Shown here: positions 19,427 to 28,840 of the stretch, one piece after another | Layout of the letters: each line of letters opens with the position of its first letter | Numbering within the stretch: the stretch's first letter is position 1 | DNA from: Arthrobacter roseus | GTDB lineage: Bacteria > Actinomycetota > Actinomycetes > Actinomycetales > Micrococcaceae | Reading direction: 5' to 3' | Assembly: GCF_016907875.1 (NCBI RefSeq) | Contig: NZ_JAFBCU010000001.1 | Location: forward strand, 744,001-808,000 | Length of the DNA: 64,000 nt | Notes under the pieces: model-generated | Databases searched by the model: none | What the model was told of the DNA's origin: nothing | What the model saw: only the letters and a program-made list of their open reading frames with translations | Program-made: the position numbers and the translations under genes

Positions 19427-20270
19427 TTATTGCAACATCTCGCTGAGTAGATCGGCAAACTCTGCGCGAAGTTCTGGAAGAGCGTCGGCCGAGTCTCGGT
19501 TGAGGAGCTCGTCCATGCTCCAGACCGCAACGAACGGCTACCGGGGGAGCAGGATGCCGACTCTACGGATGCCCAACGCATCGTCAAGGCCGAGGAGCGC
19601 ATAGCCAAGGAGCTGGAACAGGGTGTCCTTGAGCCAGGGGTTAGTGATCTTCTCCGTTGTCTTGAGATCCACGAGGAGGTCTCCGATAGCGCAATCCCCG
19701 TCGGCTCCACCCACTGCTGGGCTTCCAAGGAAGCTCGGATTCGGCACGTAGTGATCTCCTGCCGCGATGACTCGATTCCATTTCCCCATGAGTGAGACCA
19801 CGCGGTCGCGCATTGTTGCTATGTCGACTAGCAGCGGCTCATCGATGCCCATCATGAGATCGGTAGCGTCTTTTGCTCGTTTGATCTGCCGACTGAGATT
19901 GTCCGAAAGCGCAACCGTGGGGCCGGCACGCATGATGCTCTCGCACCAAGCGAGAGGTACAGATGCTCTGGCGATGCTCAAAGGATGGTCGCTTTTCTTA
20001 TGAAGAGTGAAATAGGCGAAACCTAGGGCCGTCTCGAGTACCTCGTGGATATGCTTTGCCCTGTGAACGACAGAGGGTTCTCCGACGCGATGATCAAGCC
20101 CTCCCTGCGCGGCGTGTTTGCGAAATCGAGACCCGGTAGATCCCGAGGAACGAGGCCATCGCTTTGCCATTGCGTCCGGAAGTCCCGGCAAGCGCGAGCT
20201 CTGTGGCGCTTGCATGGATGAACTGCCGAATGGACGACTGCGCGCTATTGAGGTAGCTCGTTAGGGACAT
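19427..20270 (-). pseudogene. Decayed PD-(D/E)XK-like nuclease-family gene
   Basis: The gene begins MSLTSYLNSAQSSIRQFI (ATG 20270) in one frame. It shifts frame around 20100-20150 into the long frame that carries HRAKHIHEVLETALGFAYF and ADGDCAIGDLLVDLKTTEK. An in-frame TAG at 19538-19540 interrupts the C-terminus, yet the same frame continues sensibly for 36 more codons to TAA at 19427. The D-x-K strand (DLLVDLKT) preceded by GGADGD fits a PD-(D/E)XK core. The opening and core recall an uncharacterised family I associate with mobile or defence regions. With one frameshift and one nonsense codon it is probably inactive, unless these are sequencing errors. Confidence 0.65.
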
Positions 20271-20397
20271 GGGGCAACCCAACCGGGGCGTCCGACACGT
20301 TATGGGAATGCCGAGTCGCGAGATGCTCTACGCGACGGCGTCCAGAACCTCGGTGCAAGGCTATACCCATGGATGCCAATCGCGAACCTATTTCCCA

Positions 20398-20937
20398 TTA
20401 GTTCAAGTTGAGTTTTGCCATGACCTCGGCCGCCAATTCCGCTTTCAAGTAAGGACGCGGGAGGTTGAATACGCGCGCACCCCACGATGTCAGCTCGCTC
20501 TGGTAGCCAGGTTGGGCCTTTGTTCTCATTAGTGCCTCCACCGGCGGGGCATAAATGGCGATGACGAGCGGAACCTCACGTGCAGCCATCTTCGTTTCGA
20601 AGAGTTCTTTGCCGTACTCAATCTCGTAGTCAGGCAGGTCAGCTGCGCTTGGTGTCGGTCGCCGGACCAGATCGGCGAAACCAACGTTGGCTTCGAGCGC
20701 GGCTCGTTCGAAGTGACGCTCACCGTCATTGAGCTCCATGAGCCCGGCCTTGACCAGCTTCATGATCCGACCGCGTGCGCCCTGCCCTTGGAAATAGTGC
20801 CCGGCGGCAACGCTCGTCAGCGAGGGATTAACTCCGACGATCACAGCCCGCGGACGCGTGGGCCATACTTCGGCGAGAGTGAGTACCTCACTGCCCATCC
20901 ACTCGACGCGCTCCTGATAGTCGATGAGGTCGGTCAT
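20398..20937 (-). CDS. UDG-superfamily (mismatch-specific type) DNA glycosylase
   Basis: 179 residues. Motif A is VIVGVNPSLTSVAAGHYFQ, very close to the Mug/TDG-type G-I/V-NPS block whose Asn activates water to excise uracil or other damaged bases. The C-terminal DNA-intercalation loop is replaced by FNLPRPYLKAE rather than the usual NPSGLSR-like loop, so substrate choice may differ. The start overlaps the stop of the short frame upstream (ATGA), and the decayed nuclease-like gene follows 128 bases later on the same strand. This is a second UDG-type enzyme in the window, here in accessory DNA rather than near repair genes. Confidence 0.82.
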   Translation of the reverse strand: MTDLIDYQERVEWMGSEVLTLAEVWPTRPRAVIVGVNPSLTSVAAGHYFQGQGARGRIMKLVKAGLMELNDGERHFERAALEANVGFADLVRRPTPSAADLPDYEIEYGKELFETKMAAREVPLVIAIYAPPVEALMRTKAQPGYQSELTSWGARVFNLPRPYLKAELAAEVMAKLNLN

Positions 20938-21053
20938 TCCGTGGGAATTCCGTTCGAACGTTCAAACTTCGCCCCTTCTATGCCCACACGCATATTGAAC
21001 TTCACCTTGGTGAGTCCTGGCTCTGGCACCCTCATAAAGTCTGCGAACCGAAT
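20934..21053 (-). CDS. Short frame coupled to the glycosylase (probable 5' remnant)
   Basis: A strong AGGAGG precedes a TTG start by five bases. The 39-residue product reads RFADFMRVPEPGLTKVKFNM and ends GIPTE. Its TGA overlaps the glycosylase ATG (ATGA). The opening resembles the N-terminus of larger proteins in which an 'RFADFLRV..P...K.K' segment precedes a catalytic domain, so it is probably the surviving 5' end of a longer gene. It may also serve as a coupling leader. Not in any family I can name. Confidence 0.45.
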   Translation of the reverse strand: MRFADFMRVPEPGLTKVKFNMRVGIEGAKFERSNGIPTE

Positions 21054-21215
21054 CAAATTATCCTCCTGAATTTGGCTGTGACAACGGTGTAAGGCTACTG
21101 GATACTTCAGCCGAGAGGCATTGAAATGATTTCTCGTCCCGACCGCTCGCCGAACCGGGCTATGCAATCCTCCTGAGGCATTTCAAAATGGCTTCTACAA
21201 AAGACTGAGGTCGAG

Positions 21216-22136
21216 GTGGGCAACGAAAAGGCGGCGGACCTGTTCGTTCAAGCCCAGGTCTCAATCAGCCTGTTCTTGTCGGCCAGTCACAATCAGGGGT
21301 CGCTCGCCGCTACGGTGTCTCGCAAGATCGGATCTCGAAACTCATGGTTCGCTGGCGTCTCGACGGAGATGCGGCATCCGAACCATCCTCGCGGCGCCCC
21401 AAAACCAGTCCCATCGCGACGCCACCTTAGATCATCGAGCTCGTTACTGCCCTGCGACAGAGACTATGAACGGAAGGTTGGGGTGCCGCTGCTGACACCA
21501 TTGAATCGCATCTGACTCACTCTCAGCAGGTCTCTTTGAGCCGGGCCGCTGGCCACCGGATCCTCATCTGGGGCTGATCGAGGCAGAACCACAGAAGTGT
21601 CCGGAAAGTACTTACCTTCGCTTTGCTGCCGATCAATCTAACGAGTGCTGGCAGTCAGGCTTCACCCACTACCGGCGGAGCACCTCGACGGGAACCCAAG
21701 CGCCGACACTGAGATCATTACTTTCCTCGATGACCACTTCCGCCACTCGCTGCACGTCTCGGCACACCGTTCACTGCCTCATCGCGCGACACCAGCGATG
21801 GCTTACACAACTAGCATCAATGCCACACCTTCCACGAGGCCAAGCGGTGACGCGCACCATTGCGTCCGCCAAGACCGCATCGACAAATCTGGCACCGTCA
21901 GCCTTCGCGTCGCTAGGCAACTTCGTCACATCGGCGTCGGCCGAACCTACGCCGGAACCCACGTCACCTTACTCATCCAAGAACTCGACGTCACTGTCAC
22001 CAACGCCACAACCGGAGAGATCCTGCGGGAGCTCACTATCAACCTCAACCACGACTACCAACCCGCCGGCACAAAAAAATAGTCCGAACCCACAAACCGT
22101 GGGTTCGAACTATTCCAATGTCTTGCGACATCGGGA
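21216..22136 (+). mobile_element. Decayed IS481-family insertion sequence
   Basis: Pieces of an IS481-type transposase can be followed through several frames: a helix-turn-helix piece GVARRYGVSQDRISKLMVRW (near 21300-21360), RFAADQSNECWQSGFTHYR (near 21612-21670) and the C-terminus VRQDRIDKSGTVSLRVARQL with GEILRELTINLNHDYQPAG (near 21860-22070). Stops and frameshifts interrupt it, so it is dead. TGTCTTGCGACATC at about 22120-22133 looks like the right terminal repeat. I cannot find the matching left end. Confidence 0.75.
22081..22111. terminator. Hairpin at the IS right end
   Basis: A 13-bp stem with one mismatch, AGTCCGAACCCAC paired with GTGGGTTCGAACT around a five-base loop, immediately after the transposase stop codon. 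Such stems usually terminate IS transcription or insulate the element. Confidence 0.55.
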
Positions 22137-22260
22137 CTGCTGAAGGTTTGGTTGACTCCTGTATCCATATATCGCCACTACTTAGGTTGGCAGCCGCTTC
22201 TTTGACTCTCAGCGGCGCGGCAGCATGCCATGTGACAACGAACCACCGTACGTTTGATAG

Positions 22261-23133
22261 GTGGAAAAACTTCATGGCGGCGTTGAGTGGCTGGGCCGTT
22301 GGTGGAAGACCGTTCTTACCGTCGTCGGAGCCGCGATGGCCTTTGCTGGAGCTTTTTGGGGTGCTCTTGTGGAGAGTGACGACACTCTGCGCAGCTGGTT
22401 GTTCTTGGCGGGTCTGTTAGGCGCGCTCACCGCGGTTGTCATGCCGATCAATGAAACAAGAGCGACCCATCGCAAGATCGCTGCCTTAAAAGCTGACCTC
22501 GAGACGGAGAGAACAACCGGGGTGCAGGCCGTAGACGATGCGAAGCGGGAAGGGCGCGAAGAGTTCCTGCTGGTTGTGGACTTCGCGATCAGACCACTGT
22601 TAGAGAAGCTCGGCCCATTGGTGCGGTCTCGCTGGGCCGCGACAAGGAATGATCTCGCAACTCAGCTGAAACTTACCGCCCTCTCGGCGCTTAAAGAAGT
22701 GATCGACCCGTCGATCCCACGACTCCGGGCGAACTATTTCAAGTTGAAATATCCGTCGGCGGAGGGCCAAGGGCCTTATCTCCAAGATCCTGCTTCAACA
22801 GCCACGGCTCCAAGGGATCGTTTCGACCTGGGTGACAAATCGTCAGAGTCTGATGCCATACTCGAAATGCTCGCAAAGAACGACTACATCTTCACCCCCG
22901 ATTGGGTTACAGACCCTCCGCCAGGCTTCGGCAAAGCTCGGAAACGTAACTATCGAACCTTCATCTCGGCCGCGGCCTATGACGGCATGGATGTCGATGG
23001 AATGATCTCGGTGGACTCGCCGGAGGCTGGAAGCTTGACCGACGCCGATGCGGTGGTGGTTCAGTTGGTAGCCACTATTATCGCCATATCGGAGGCCGTA
23101 AGGGATAACAAGAGGAACGACACAGAGGTGTAG
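22261..23133 (+). CDS. Membrane-anchored GAF-like sensor protein
   Basis: 290 residues from a GTG. Two transmembrane helices lie near residues 13-37 and 44-63, followed by a charged coiled coil (residues ~66-105) and a cytosolic domain. The last ~50 residues, FISAAAYDGMDVDGMISVD, SPEAGSLTDADAVVVQLVAT and IIAISEAV, match the closing strands and helix of a GAF domain. The layout is that of a small-molecule or protein sensor tethered to the membrane with no output domain of its own. A small charged protein is encoded 75 bases downstream on the same strand. Family assignment is by pattern only. The start codon has no good Shine-Dalgarno sequence. Confidence 0.65.
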   Translation: MEKLHGGVEWLGRWWKTVLTVVGAAMAFAGAFWGALVESDDTLRSWLFLAGLLGALTAVVMPINETRATHRKIAALKADLETERTTGVQAVDDAKREGREEFLLVVDFAIRPLLEKLGPLVRSRWAATRNDLATQLKLTALSALKEVIDPSIPRLRANYFKLKYPSAEGQGPYLQDPASTATAPRDRFDLGDKSSESDAILEMLAKNDYIFTPDWVTDPPPGFGKARKRNYRTFISAAAYDGMDVDGMISVDSPEAGSLTDADAVVVQLVATIIAISEAVRDNKRNDTEV

Positions 23134-23208
23134 GTGGTCCTCATATGGGCAGGCCACCGCTTGGACATATACAGTACGATTGATAAACAACGTGAGGGAG
23201 CGTGGCAT

Positions 23209-23397
23209 ATGGCAGAAGCACTGAAAGTGACCTCTAGTCGCGTCGAAGAGATGCAAAAAAATCCTCAGGAATACTTCCGAAAGGCGAGAGAAATAGCGCG
23301 CCAGCGTGCAGCCGCCCAGTTGAAAGCAGAGCAGCAACAGCGAGCAAATCGTAGTCGCCAGCAAAGTGGCCAGCGCCTAGCAGCCGGCCAAATATAG
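23209..23397 (+). CDS. Small charged helical protein
   Basis: 62 residues from the ATG at 23209, with GAGGGAG eight bases upstream. The first half is KVTSSRVEEMQKNPQEYFRK; the second half is an amphipathic Arg/Gln/Ala-rich helix. I recall similar short proteins (a KVT..R.EEM..NPE.YF..AR pattern) from actinobacterial mobile DNA but know of no function. A strong hairpin follows directly, so this gene ends the unit that begins with the GAF-like protein. Confidence 0.65.
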   Translation: MAEALKVTSSRVEEMQKNPQEYFRKAREIARQRAAAQLKAEQQQRANRSRQQSGQRLAAGQI

Positions 23398-23403
23398 GAT
23401 TCG

Positions 23404-23441
23404 ACAACAAAGCCCCCGCCATGTAGCGGTGGCTTTGTTGT
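23404..23441 (+). terminator. Rho-independent-type terminator
   Basis: An 11-bp perfect stem (ACAACAAAGCC paired with GGCTTTGTTGT) with an inner CCGC/GCGG pairing, seven bases after the stop of the small charged protein. The downstream arm ends in a T-rich run. Confidence 0.75.
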
Positions 23442-24081
23442 GTTCCAATATGATCGGTGGCTCCCGGCCCCGTCACCGGTTTTTCAGTTCTTCGAAGCCG
23501 GCCCGACTGTGCTTGATACCGAAAGTGACGAGATCCGTCAGGGCAATAGGAATATTCCGATCTCGTGCTCATTGAGGTTTCGAAAGGCGATCAAGCCGTC
23601 CTCCTCCCGTTCTTGTTAGCCGAAGAAGGGCAAGAGTGGGTAGTGCAAGTCCATTGGCTGGGCCTGCGGCATGTTCTGGTTCTCCTTCAAATGATGCGGA
23701 TGGTGAGGTTTCCCCAATGGGGTGTTCATAATCTGAGATCCATCATGGGCTTCTAACGTTGCAACTGTGCGCTCCGAAAGCCTCGGTTGCTGAGACTCCC
23801 GCTATGTGGTTGAGGCAGTGATGTGCTGGATGTTTGTTCTTCGAAGAGCTTCGGTAAAAACTCGGCTCGTGGACGTCGTCGGGGGTACCGTGGATGGGGC
23901 CGGCGTTGCTTCGGTTCTATCGGTGGTTGCAGCACTTAGCGGATGGGTAGCGCCATGGCGCACGGTGGTGTTAGAGAACTACGACCGCTTCCACTAACCT
24001 TGGGAAGTATTCCGCATATTCGCGTTGGTGGTGTTGAGGAATCTTCGCACCCCCCCCATAGGACACGGGAGTTTCCGCCGC
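23442..24081. other. 640-bp stretch ahead of the BREX operon
   Basis: No gene I can support. A short plus frame near 23806-23997 reads VDVVGGTVDGAGVASVLSVV but matches nothing I know. The BREX promoter must lie here or nearby. I could not pick a convincing -35/-10 pair. Confidence 0.4.
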
Positions 24082-24840
24082 ATGACCCTTTCCGCTGCTC
24101 ACGAGGGCAACTTTGCCCTGGGGTCACTGCGTACGACGGCGAGCCATACGATTGGCGTCTCGCATCTGGTCGAACTCTTGCGGGTCGTTCCGGCGGACGC
24201 ACCCCATGAGCGTTACCGCGGAGCAGTCGTCGAGGAGAACGTGCTCGGGCGCCCTACTCACACTGGCCGCCAACGCTCGTTCCGACATCTGCGTGAGCTC
24301 TACTTCTTGGACCCTACGCGACCTGAGTTCGCGGCGATGCGCCGTCTGTGGGACATCGGCCCAGAGGCGCGGCCACTGCTGGCAGGAATCCTCGCCTTCA
24401 CACGGGATGGCATCTTGCGCGCCTCATTTCCAGCGATCCACCAAGCGCCTGTCGGCTCTATCGTCACCTCCCGCGACCTCACAGAGGCGGTCACGACTGT
24501 CTACGGGGCCGATTTATCTGAAGAGACCCTGGGCAAGACGGGGCGCAACACGGGCGCCTGCTGGACGCAGACCGGTCATCTCGTCGGGAGGACGAAGAAA
24601 GTGCGGCAGGCGGTTGAGCCGTTTCCGGCGGCCGTCGCGTTCGCGGCCTTCCTGGGGTACCTTTCAGGCAACCGTGGCGTGAGCGTGCTCGACACGCCGT
24701 GGGCGGCGTTGCTTGACCTTCCACCCGGAACCGGGCTAAATGCCCTGAGGAAGGCCCACACGCACGGTTTGATCGATCTTCTGGTGGCCGGCAATGTGGT
24801 CGACCTCAGCTTTCCGCTCTTCGACGGGACTCGCGGATGA
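24082..24840 (+). CDS. brxA: BrxA-like protein (DUF1819 type), first BREX gene
   Basis: 252 residues from ATG 24082. The segment VVEENVLGRPTHTGRQRSF is like the 'N-L-L...S..R.F.EI..RL' region of BrxA (DUF1819), a small winged-helix DNA-binding protein of BREX. It is longer than the ~190-residue E. coli protein. The identification rests on this stretch plus position: first gene of the operon, overlapping brxB by four bases (ATGA). An ATG 19 codons upstream is possible but less likely. Confidence 0.7.
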   Translation: MTLSAAHEGNFALGSLRTTASHTIGVSHLVELLRVVPADAPHERYRGAVVEENVLGRPTHTGRQRSFRHLRELYFLDPTRPEFAAMRRLWDIGPEARPLLAGILAFTRDGILRASFPAIHQAPVGSIVTSRDLTEAVTTVYGADLSEETLGKTGRNTGACWTQTGHLVGRTKKVRQAVEPFPAAVAFAAFLGYLSGNRGVSVLDTPWAALLDLPPGTGLNALRKAHTHGLIDLLVAGNVVDLSFPLFDGTRG

Positions 24841-25394
24841 GTCGCGTTTCCGACCTCACTGATGCGTACGCCGCAGAGTTAGATCTCCCGTGGCGGGCTG
24901 GTCTGTCCGGAGGCGAGCGAGTCTGGATGCTCGTCTACCCGCCGGACTTCGAGCGTTCGATGCGTGCGGCGCTCCCCCGACTCGAACTGGCTACCGGCGA
25001 AGCTGGCCACGGCTGGCACGAGATTGACATCACTGACAAACTGGGTCGTTGGCTCGCCGGGCATCGCTATGCCGAGGCGTTCTTCGAGGATCCAAGTGAT
25101 CTCACGGCTGCCATTATCGACCAGTTCGAGTCCGATCTCGTCTCCGAGGTTCGCGAGCGACTCACGGCAGCCTCATCCAACGACGTCGCTGTTCTGGTGG
25201 GGATCGGGTCGATCTTTCCGTTCCTCCGGGCGTCGGGCGTGATCAAGGCGATCGATGAGGAAGTGGACGGACGACTCCTTGTCCTCTTCCCAGGTCTGCA
25301 CGATCCCGACACACATTCCTTCCGCTTGCTCGATGCCCGCGACGGATTCAACTATCGCGCCCGCGTCATCGACCCCCAGAAAGACACCACGTGA
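24837..25394 (+). CDS. brxB: BrxB (DUF1788) BREX protein
   Basis: 185 residues with the DUF1788 closing pattern LLVLFPGLHDPDTHSFRLLD followed by ARDGFNYRARVI and an internal VLVGIGSIFPFLRASGV. BrxB is a conserved small BREX component of uncertain role, needed for phage exclusion and host modification in type 1 systems. It overlaps brxA by four bases and brxC by four (GTGA), so all three are translated from one message. Confidence 0.88.
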   Translation: MSRVSDLTDAYAAELDLPWRAGLSGGERVWMLVYPPDFERSMRAALPRLELATGEAGHGWHEIDITDKLGRWLAGHRYAEAFFEDPSDLTAAIIDQFESDLVSEVRERLTAASSNDVAVLVGIGSIFPFLRASGVIKAIDEEVDGRLLVLFPGLHDPDTHSFRLLDARDGFNYRARVIDPQKDTT

Positions 25395-28300
25395 CCATCA
25401 ACAACGAGCTCTTCACTCGCCGTCCGCTCGACTTCGAGATCCCGAACGACGGAGTCACCAACGTTGATCGGCCCGATGGGTCAAACCAGTGGAAGGTTCT
25501 TGAGTACGAGCTCACAAGCTTCGTTTGTGAAGGCGAGTACGAGCACGGGCTTGAGCGCATCCTCGGCTCCTATATCCGTCACCGAGGAAGCACGACCCAG
25601 CCAGCGGTGTGGGTCTCGGGCTTCTACGGCAGCGGCAAGTCGCACCTCGTCCGAGTGCTCCAGCACCTGTGGGCCGACACCGTCTTTCCGACCGGAGCCT
25701 CAGCTCGGGGCCTGGCTACCATTCCTCAAGGGTTCAAGGACCAACTCCTCGAACTTACGACCATTGGCAAGCGCGACGGGATTGCACCCTGGTCTGCAGC
25801 GGGCGCACTGGATCGGAGCGGCGACAGCCTCAACGCGGTGTTCTTGTCGATCGTCCTTGGTGCTGCCGGTCTGCCGACTCGTGTCGCACCCGCACAGGTA
25901 GCTCTCTGGCTTGCCGGCAAAGACGATCTCGATGCGGTCCGCGCACGGGTCGAAGCCGGTGGCGGGGACTTCATCGAGGAACTGAGCGAGTACAACCTCA
26001 GCACCCAGCTTGCCGACGCCATCCTCGCTGTCGATCCTGGATTCGCGGCAACGGGCGCGGACGTGAGAAAAGCCCTGCGCAGTCAGTTCCCACCCGACGC
26101 GCGCTCACTGTCGACCGACGAGACGATAGTCCTGTTTCGGAAGGTCCTCAAGCACGTTGGTGGCGGCGTCATCCCGCCGACTTTGATCGTGCTCGACGAG
26201 GTCCAGCAGTACATCAGTGGGGACGGTGGTCGAGCGATGGAAGTGCAGAACCTTGTTGAGTCTGTCTCGCGCGAGCTCGATGGACGGGTGCTCTTCGTCG
26301 CGACCGGTCAGCAAGAGCTCACCGCTGACGCTACTCTGCAGAAGATCCAGGACCGTTTCACCGTCAAGGTTGTCCTTAAGAACCAGGACGTTGATGCCGT
26401 TGTTCGGCGTGTGCTGCTCAACAAGGAGCCTGCCGAGCGGCCGGGGCTGGACAAGGTTCTGGCCGATGCTGCAGGCCCAATCTCTCGACAGCTCGTCGGC
26501 AGCAAGATTCAGCACACGGCTCAGGACAACAAGGATCTGTCTGAGGATTACCCGCTCCTTCCCAGCCGCCGCCGTTTCTGGGAGAGCGTTCTTCGCCAGG
26601 CCGATGCGGGCCGCGCTGGACAGCTCAGGTCCCAACTTCGCATCGTGCATGACGCGAATCGTCTGGTTGCGCTGAAGCCCGTCGGCACGGTCGTTGGGGC
26701 GGATTTCCTCTATTCAGCGAAGCATGAAGATCTCAACGGCGCTGGCCTGCTCCTGAAGGAGACCCAACGTCTAATTCACGAGCAGGATCAAAAGGACCCG
26801 CTTCGAGGACGCATCCTCGGCCTGGTCCACCTCGTCAGCCTGCTTCCGTCGTCCGGACACGCTGACATCGGTGTTCGGGCAACGACAGACCACCTTGTAG
26901 ACCTCCTTGTAGAGGACCTCGCAAACGACGGCCCACGCCTGCGGCAAGACATCCCTGCCGCACTTGAGGCACTCACTGAGGAGGGAATCCTCCAGCAGGA
27001 CGGTAACGAGTACCGGCTCCAGACCATGGCCGGCAGAACCTGGGACGAGGCGTTCCGCCGTCACTCCGCGCAACTGACCGATAGTGAGATCAGCACAGAG
27101 CGGGACTCCATGTTGCGCTCGGAAGTCGAGAAGGCCCTGCCCGCCTCGATCCTTCAGGGCAGGGCCAAGGTGGCACGAAAGATCAGCCTCCACGCCGACT
27201 CCTCCCAGCCATCTGCCACCGGCAACATTCCTGTCTGGCTGCGCTCGGAGTGGGACGACGGGACCACCACCAAGCAGTTTGAGGACCTTGCCCGTGGCCT
27301 CGGCTCCAACTCTCCGATCGTGCTCGCTCATCTGCCCAGGGTCCAGGCCACGGCCTTCGCCTCGGCCTTGCGCAACCAGATGGCTGCACAGCGAACGCTC
27401 GACCAGCAGGGCTTCCCGCAGGACGACGAGGGTAAGCAGGCTCGGCGTGCGGTGGAGTCCCGCCACGCCCGAGCCCAAGCGCAGGCCCGAGAGCACGTCC
27501 GAGACATCCTCAGCAAGGCTGGCGCCACGCTTGGCGGTGGGTCTGCCCCCGCGGGCATCGCTCTGCGCGACCGCATTGAGAACGGTACGCTGTCGGCAGC
27601 GACGCGGCTCTTCCACAAGTTCGACGTCGCTGACGACTCCCGCTGGCCGCAGGTGCTCGACCGAATCAAGAAGGGTTCGGGCGCAGATGCGCTCAAGGCC
27701 GTCGGCTACGACGCCGACCCCGAGCAGCATCCAGTCGTGAAGGAAGTCCTCGGCAGGATCGGAGGCGCCGGCACGCCCGCCATTGGGGTCGAGAAGGACC
27801 TCTTGTCTGCACCGTTTGGCTGGCCGCGGGACGCCCTTATGGCAGCGATCGGGGTACTGCTCGACAACGGACTGATCAGAGCCACCATCAACGGCTCCGA
27901 CGCGACCAGGAGCCAAGTCTTGTCCCAGACCAGACTCGGCACAGTGCACTTGAGGCGAGAGTCGACGGTCCTCAAAGCGGCGGAGAAGATTGCAGCTCGG
28001 AGCCTGCTGAGCAAGCTCGGGGTGCAGGCTGACAACGAAACGCTGGTCCCGGCGGCCGAGGAAGCAGTCAGGGGCCTCGTACAGCGGGCGACCACCCTCA
28101 CTGGACCAGCCCCGTTGCCTGACATCGCCCTTCCTGTTGGCTTCGAGGCGGTGCGAAGAGCATCCGGCAACGACCGCGTACACGCGCTCCTCGCGATAAA
28201 GGACGAACTGGCGGACTTCGCCGAGCGATTGCAGATGCTGGAGCGGCGTCGCGCATCTAGGCTGGAAGCTCTGTCAACTGCCCGATCTCTCTCGGACGCC

Positions 28301-28840
28301 GCTGAAGACCTCAACAGTGCATCCGAGGTGCGCGCGCGGCTTGAGGCCTTCGAAAGCACGCGGGAGCTACTCGGGGACACCGACCAGATCAGTCCCATCG
28401 TGACCGACCTCGCCGGTGCCGTGCGTGATGCGGTCTACCGGGCTGCCGAGTCTCTGGAACAGGCCCGCCAGTTGGCGGTTGACGGCCTACTGCCCCAGGA
28501 GGCCTGGTCGGCACTCGATCCGGGGAAGCAGGAGCAGCTCCTCGCCGAGCACAGCCTAGCGCCTGAGGCGAAGCCAGAACTCGGCGACGCTCAGGCTGTG
28601 CTGAAAGCGGTTCAGCACCGTCCGCTCCCGTCCTGGGCCGCGGTTCTCGACGCGGTGCCCACACGAGCATCGAAGGCGCTTGAGGCGGCAGTCCGACTGA
28701 GTTCCCCCAAGGCTGGCACCGTCACTGTTCCTGCAGCCAGCCTAAGTAGCGCAGGCGAGGTCGACGCATACCTCGCCGACCTTCGCGTACGCCTCACCAA
28801 GGCCCTCGCCGACCACGACACAGTGTTGGTGAAGGGCTGA
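25391..28840 (+). CDS. brxC: BrxC, large BREX ATPase (DUF499-related)
   Basis: 1149 residues from a GTG. The Walker A motif SGFYGSGKSHLVRVLQ lies near residues 76-91, and the Walker B-like LIVLDEVQQYI is near residue 262. The middle and C-terminal parts are helical and charged, as in the BrxC/PglY family, whose ATPase drives the BREX complex. Length and position between brxB and pglX fit type 1 systems. It ends in TGATG shared with pglX. Confidence 0.95.
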   Translation: MTINNELFTRRPLDFEIPNDGVTNVDRPDGSNQWKVLEYELTSFVCEGEYEHGLERILGSYIRHRGSTTQPAVWVSGFYGSGKSHLVRVLQHLWADTVFPTGASARGLATIPQGFKDQLLELTTIGKRDGIAPWSAAGALDRSGDSLNAVFLSIVLGAAGLPTRVAPAQVALWLAGKDDLDAVRARVEAGGGDFIEELSEYNLSTQLADAILAVDPGFAATGADVRKALRSQFPPDARSLSTDETIVLFRKVLKHVGGGVIPPTLIVLDEVQQYISGDGGRAMEVQNLVESVSRELDGRVLFVATGQQELTADATLQKIQDRFTVKVVLKNQDVDAVVRRVLLNKEPAERPGLDKVLADAAGPISRQLVGSKIQHTAQDNKDLSEDYPLLPSRRRFWESVLRQADAGRAGQLRSQLRIVHDANRLVALKPVGTVVGADFLYSAKHEDLNGAGLLLKETQRLIHEQDQKDPLRGRILGLVHLVSLLPSSGHADIGVRATTDHLVDLLVEDLANDGPRLRQDIPAALEALTEEGILQQDGNEYRLQTMAGRTWDEAFRRHSAQLTDSEISTERDSMLRSEVEKALPASILQGRAKVARKISLHADSSQPSATGNIPVWLRSEWDDGTTTKQFEDLARGLGSNSPIVLAHLPRVQATAFASALRNQMAAQRTLDQQGFPQDDEGKQARRAVESRHARAQAQAREHVRDILSKAGATLGGGSAPAGIALRDRIENGTLSAATRLFHKFDVADDSRWPQVLDRIKKGSGADALKAVGYDADPEQHPVVKEVLGRIGGAGTPAIGVEKDLLSAPFGWPRDALMAAIGVLLDNGLIRATINGSDATRSQVLSQTRLGTVHLRRESTVLKAAEKIAARSLLSKLGVQADNETLVPAAEEAVRGLVQRATTLTGPAPLPDIALPVGFEAVRRASGNDRVHALLAIKDELADFAERLQMLERRRASRLEALSTARSLSDAAEDLNSASEVRARLEAFESTRELLGDTDQISPIVTDLAGAVRDAVYRAAESLEQARQLAVDGLLPQEAWSALDPGKQEQLLAEHSLAPEAKPELGDAQAVLKAVQHRPLPSWAAVLDAVPTRASKALEAAVRLSSPKAGTVTVPAASLSSAGEVDAYLADLRVRLTKALADHDTVLVKG

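Noticed and set aside
26771-28183. 470-codon minus-strand open frame
   Set aside because: Antisense to brxC. No recognisable motif and no start signal.
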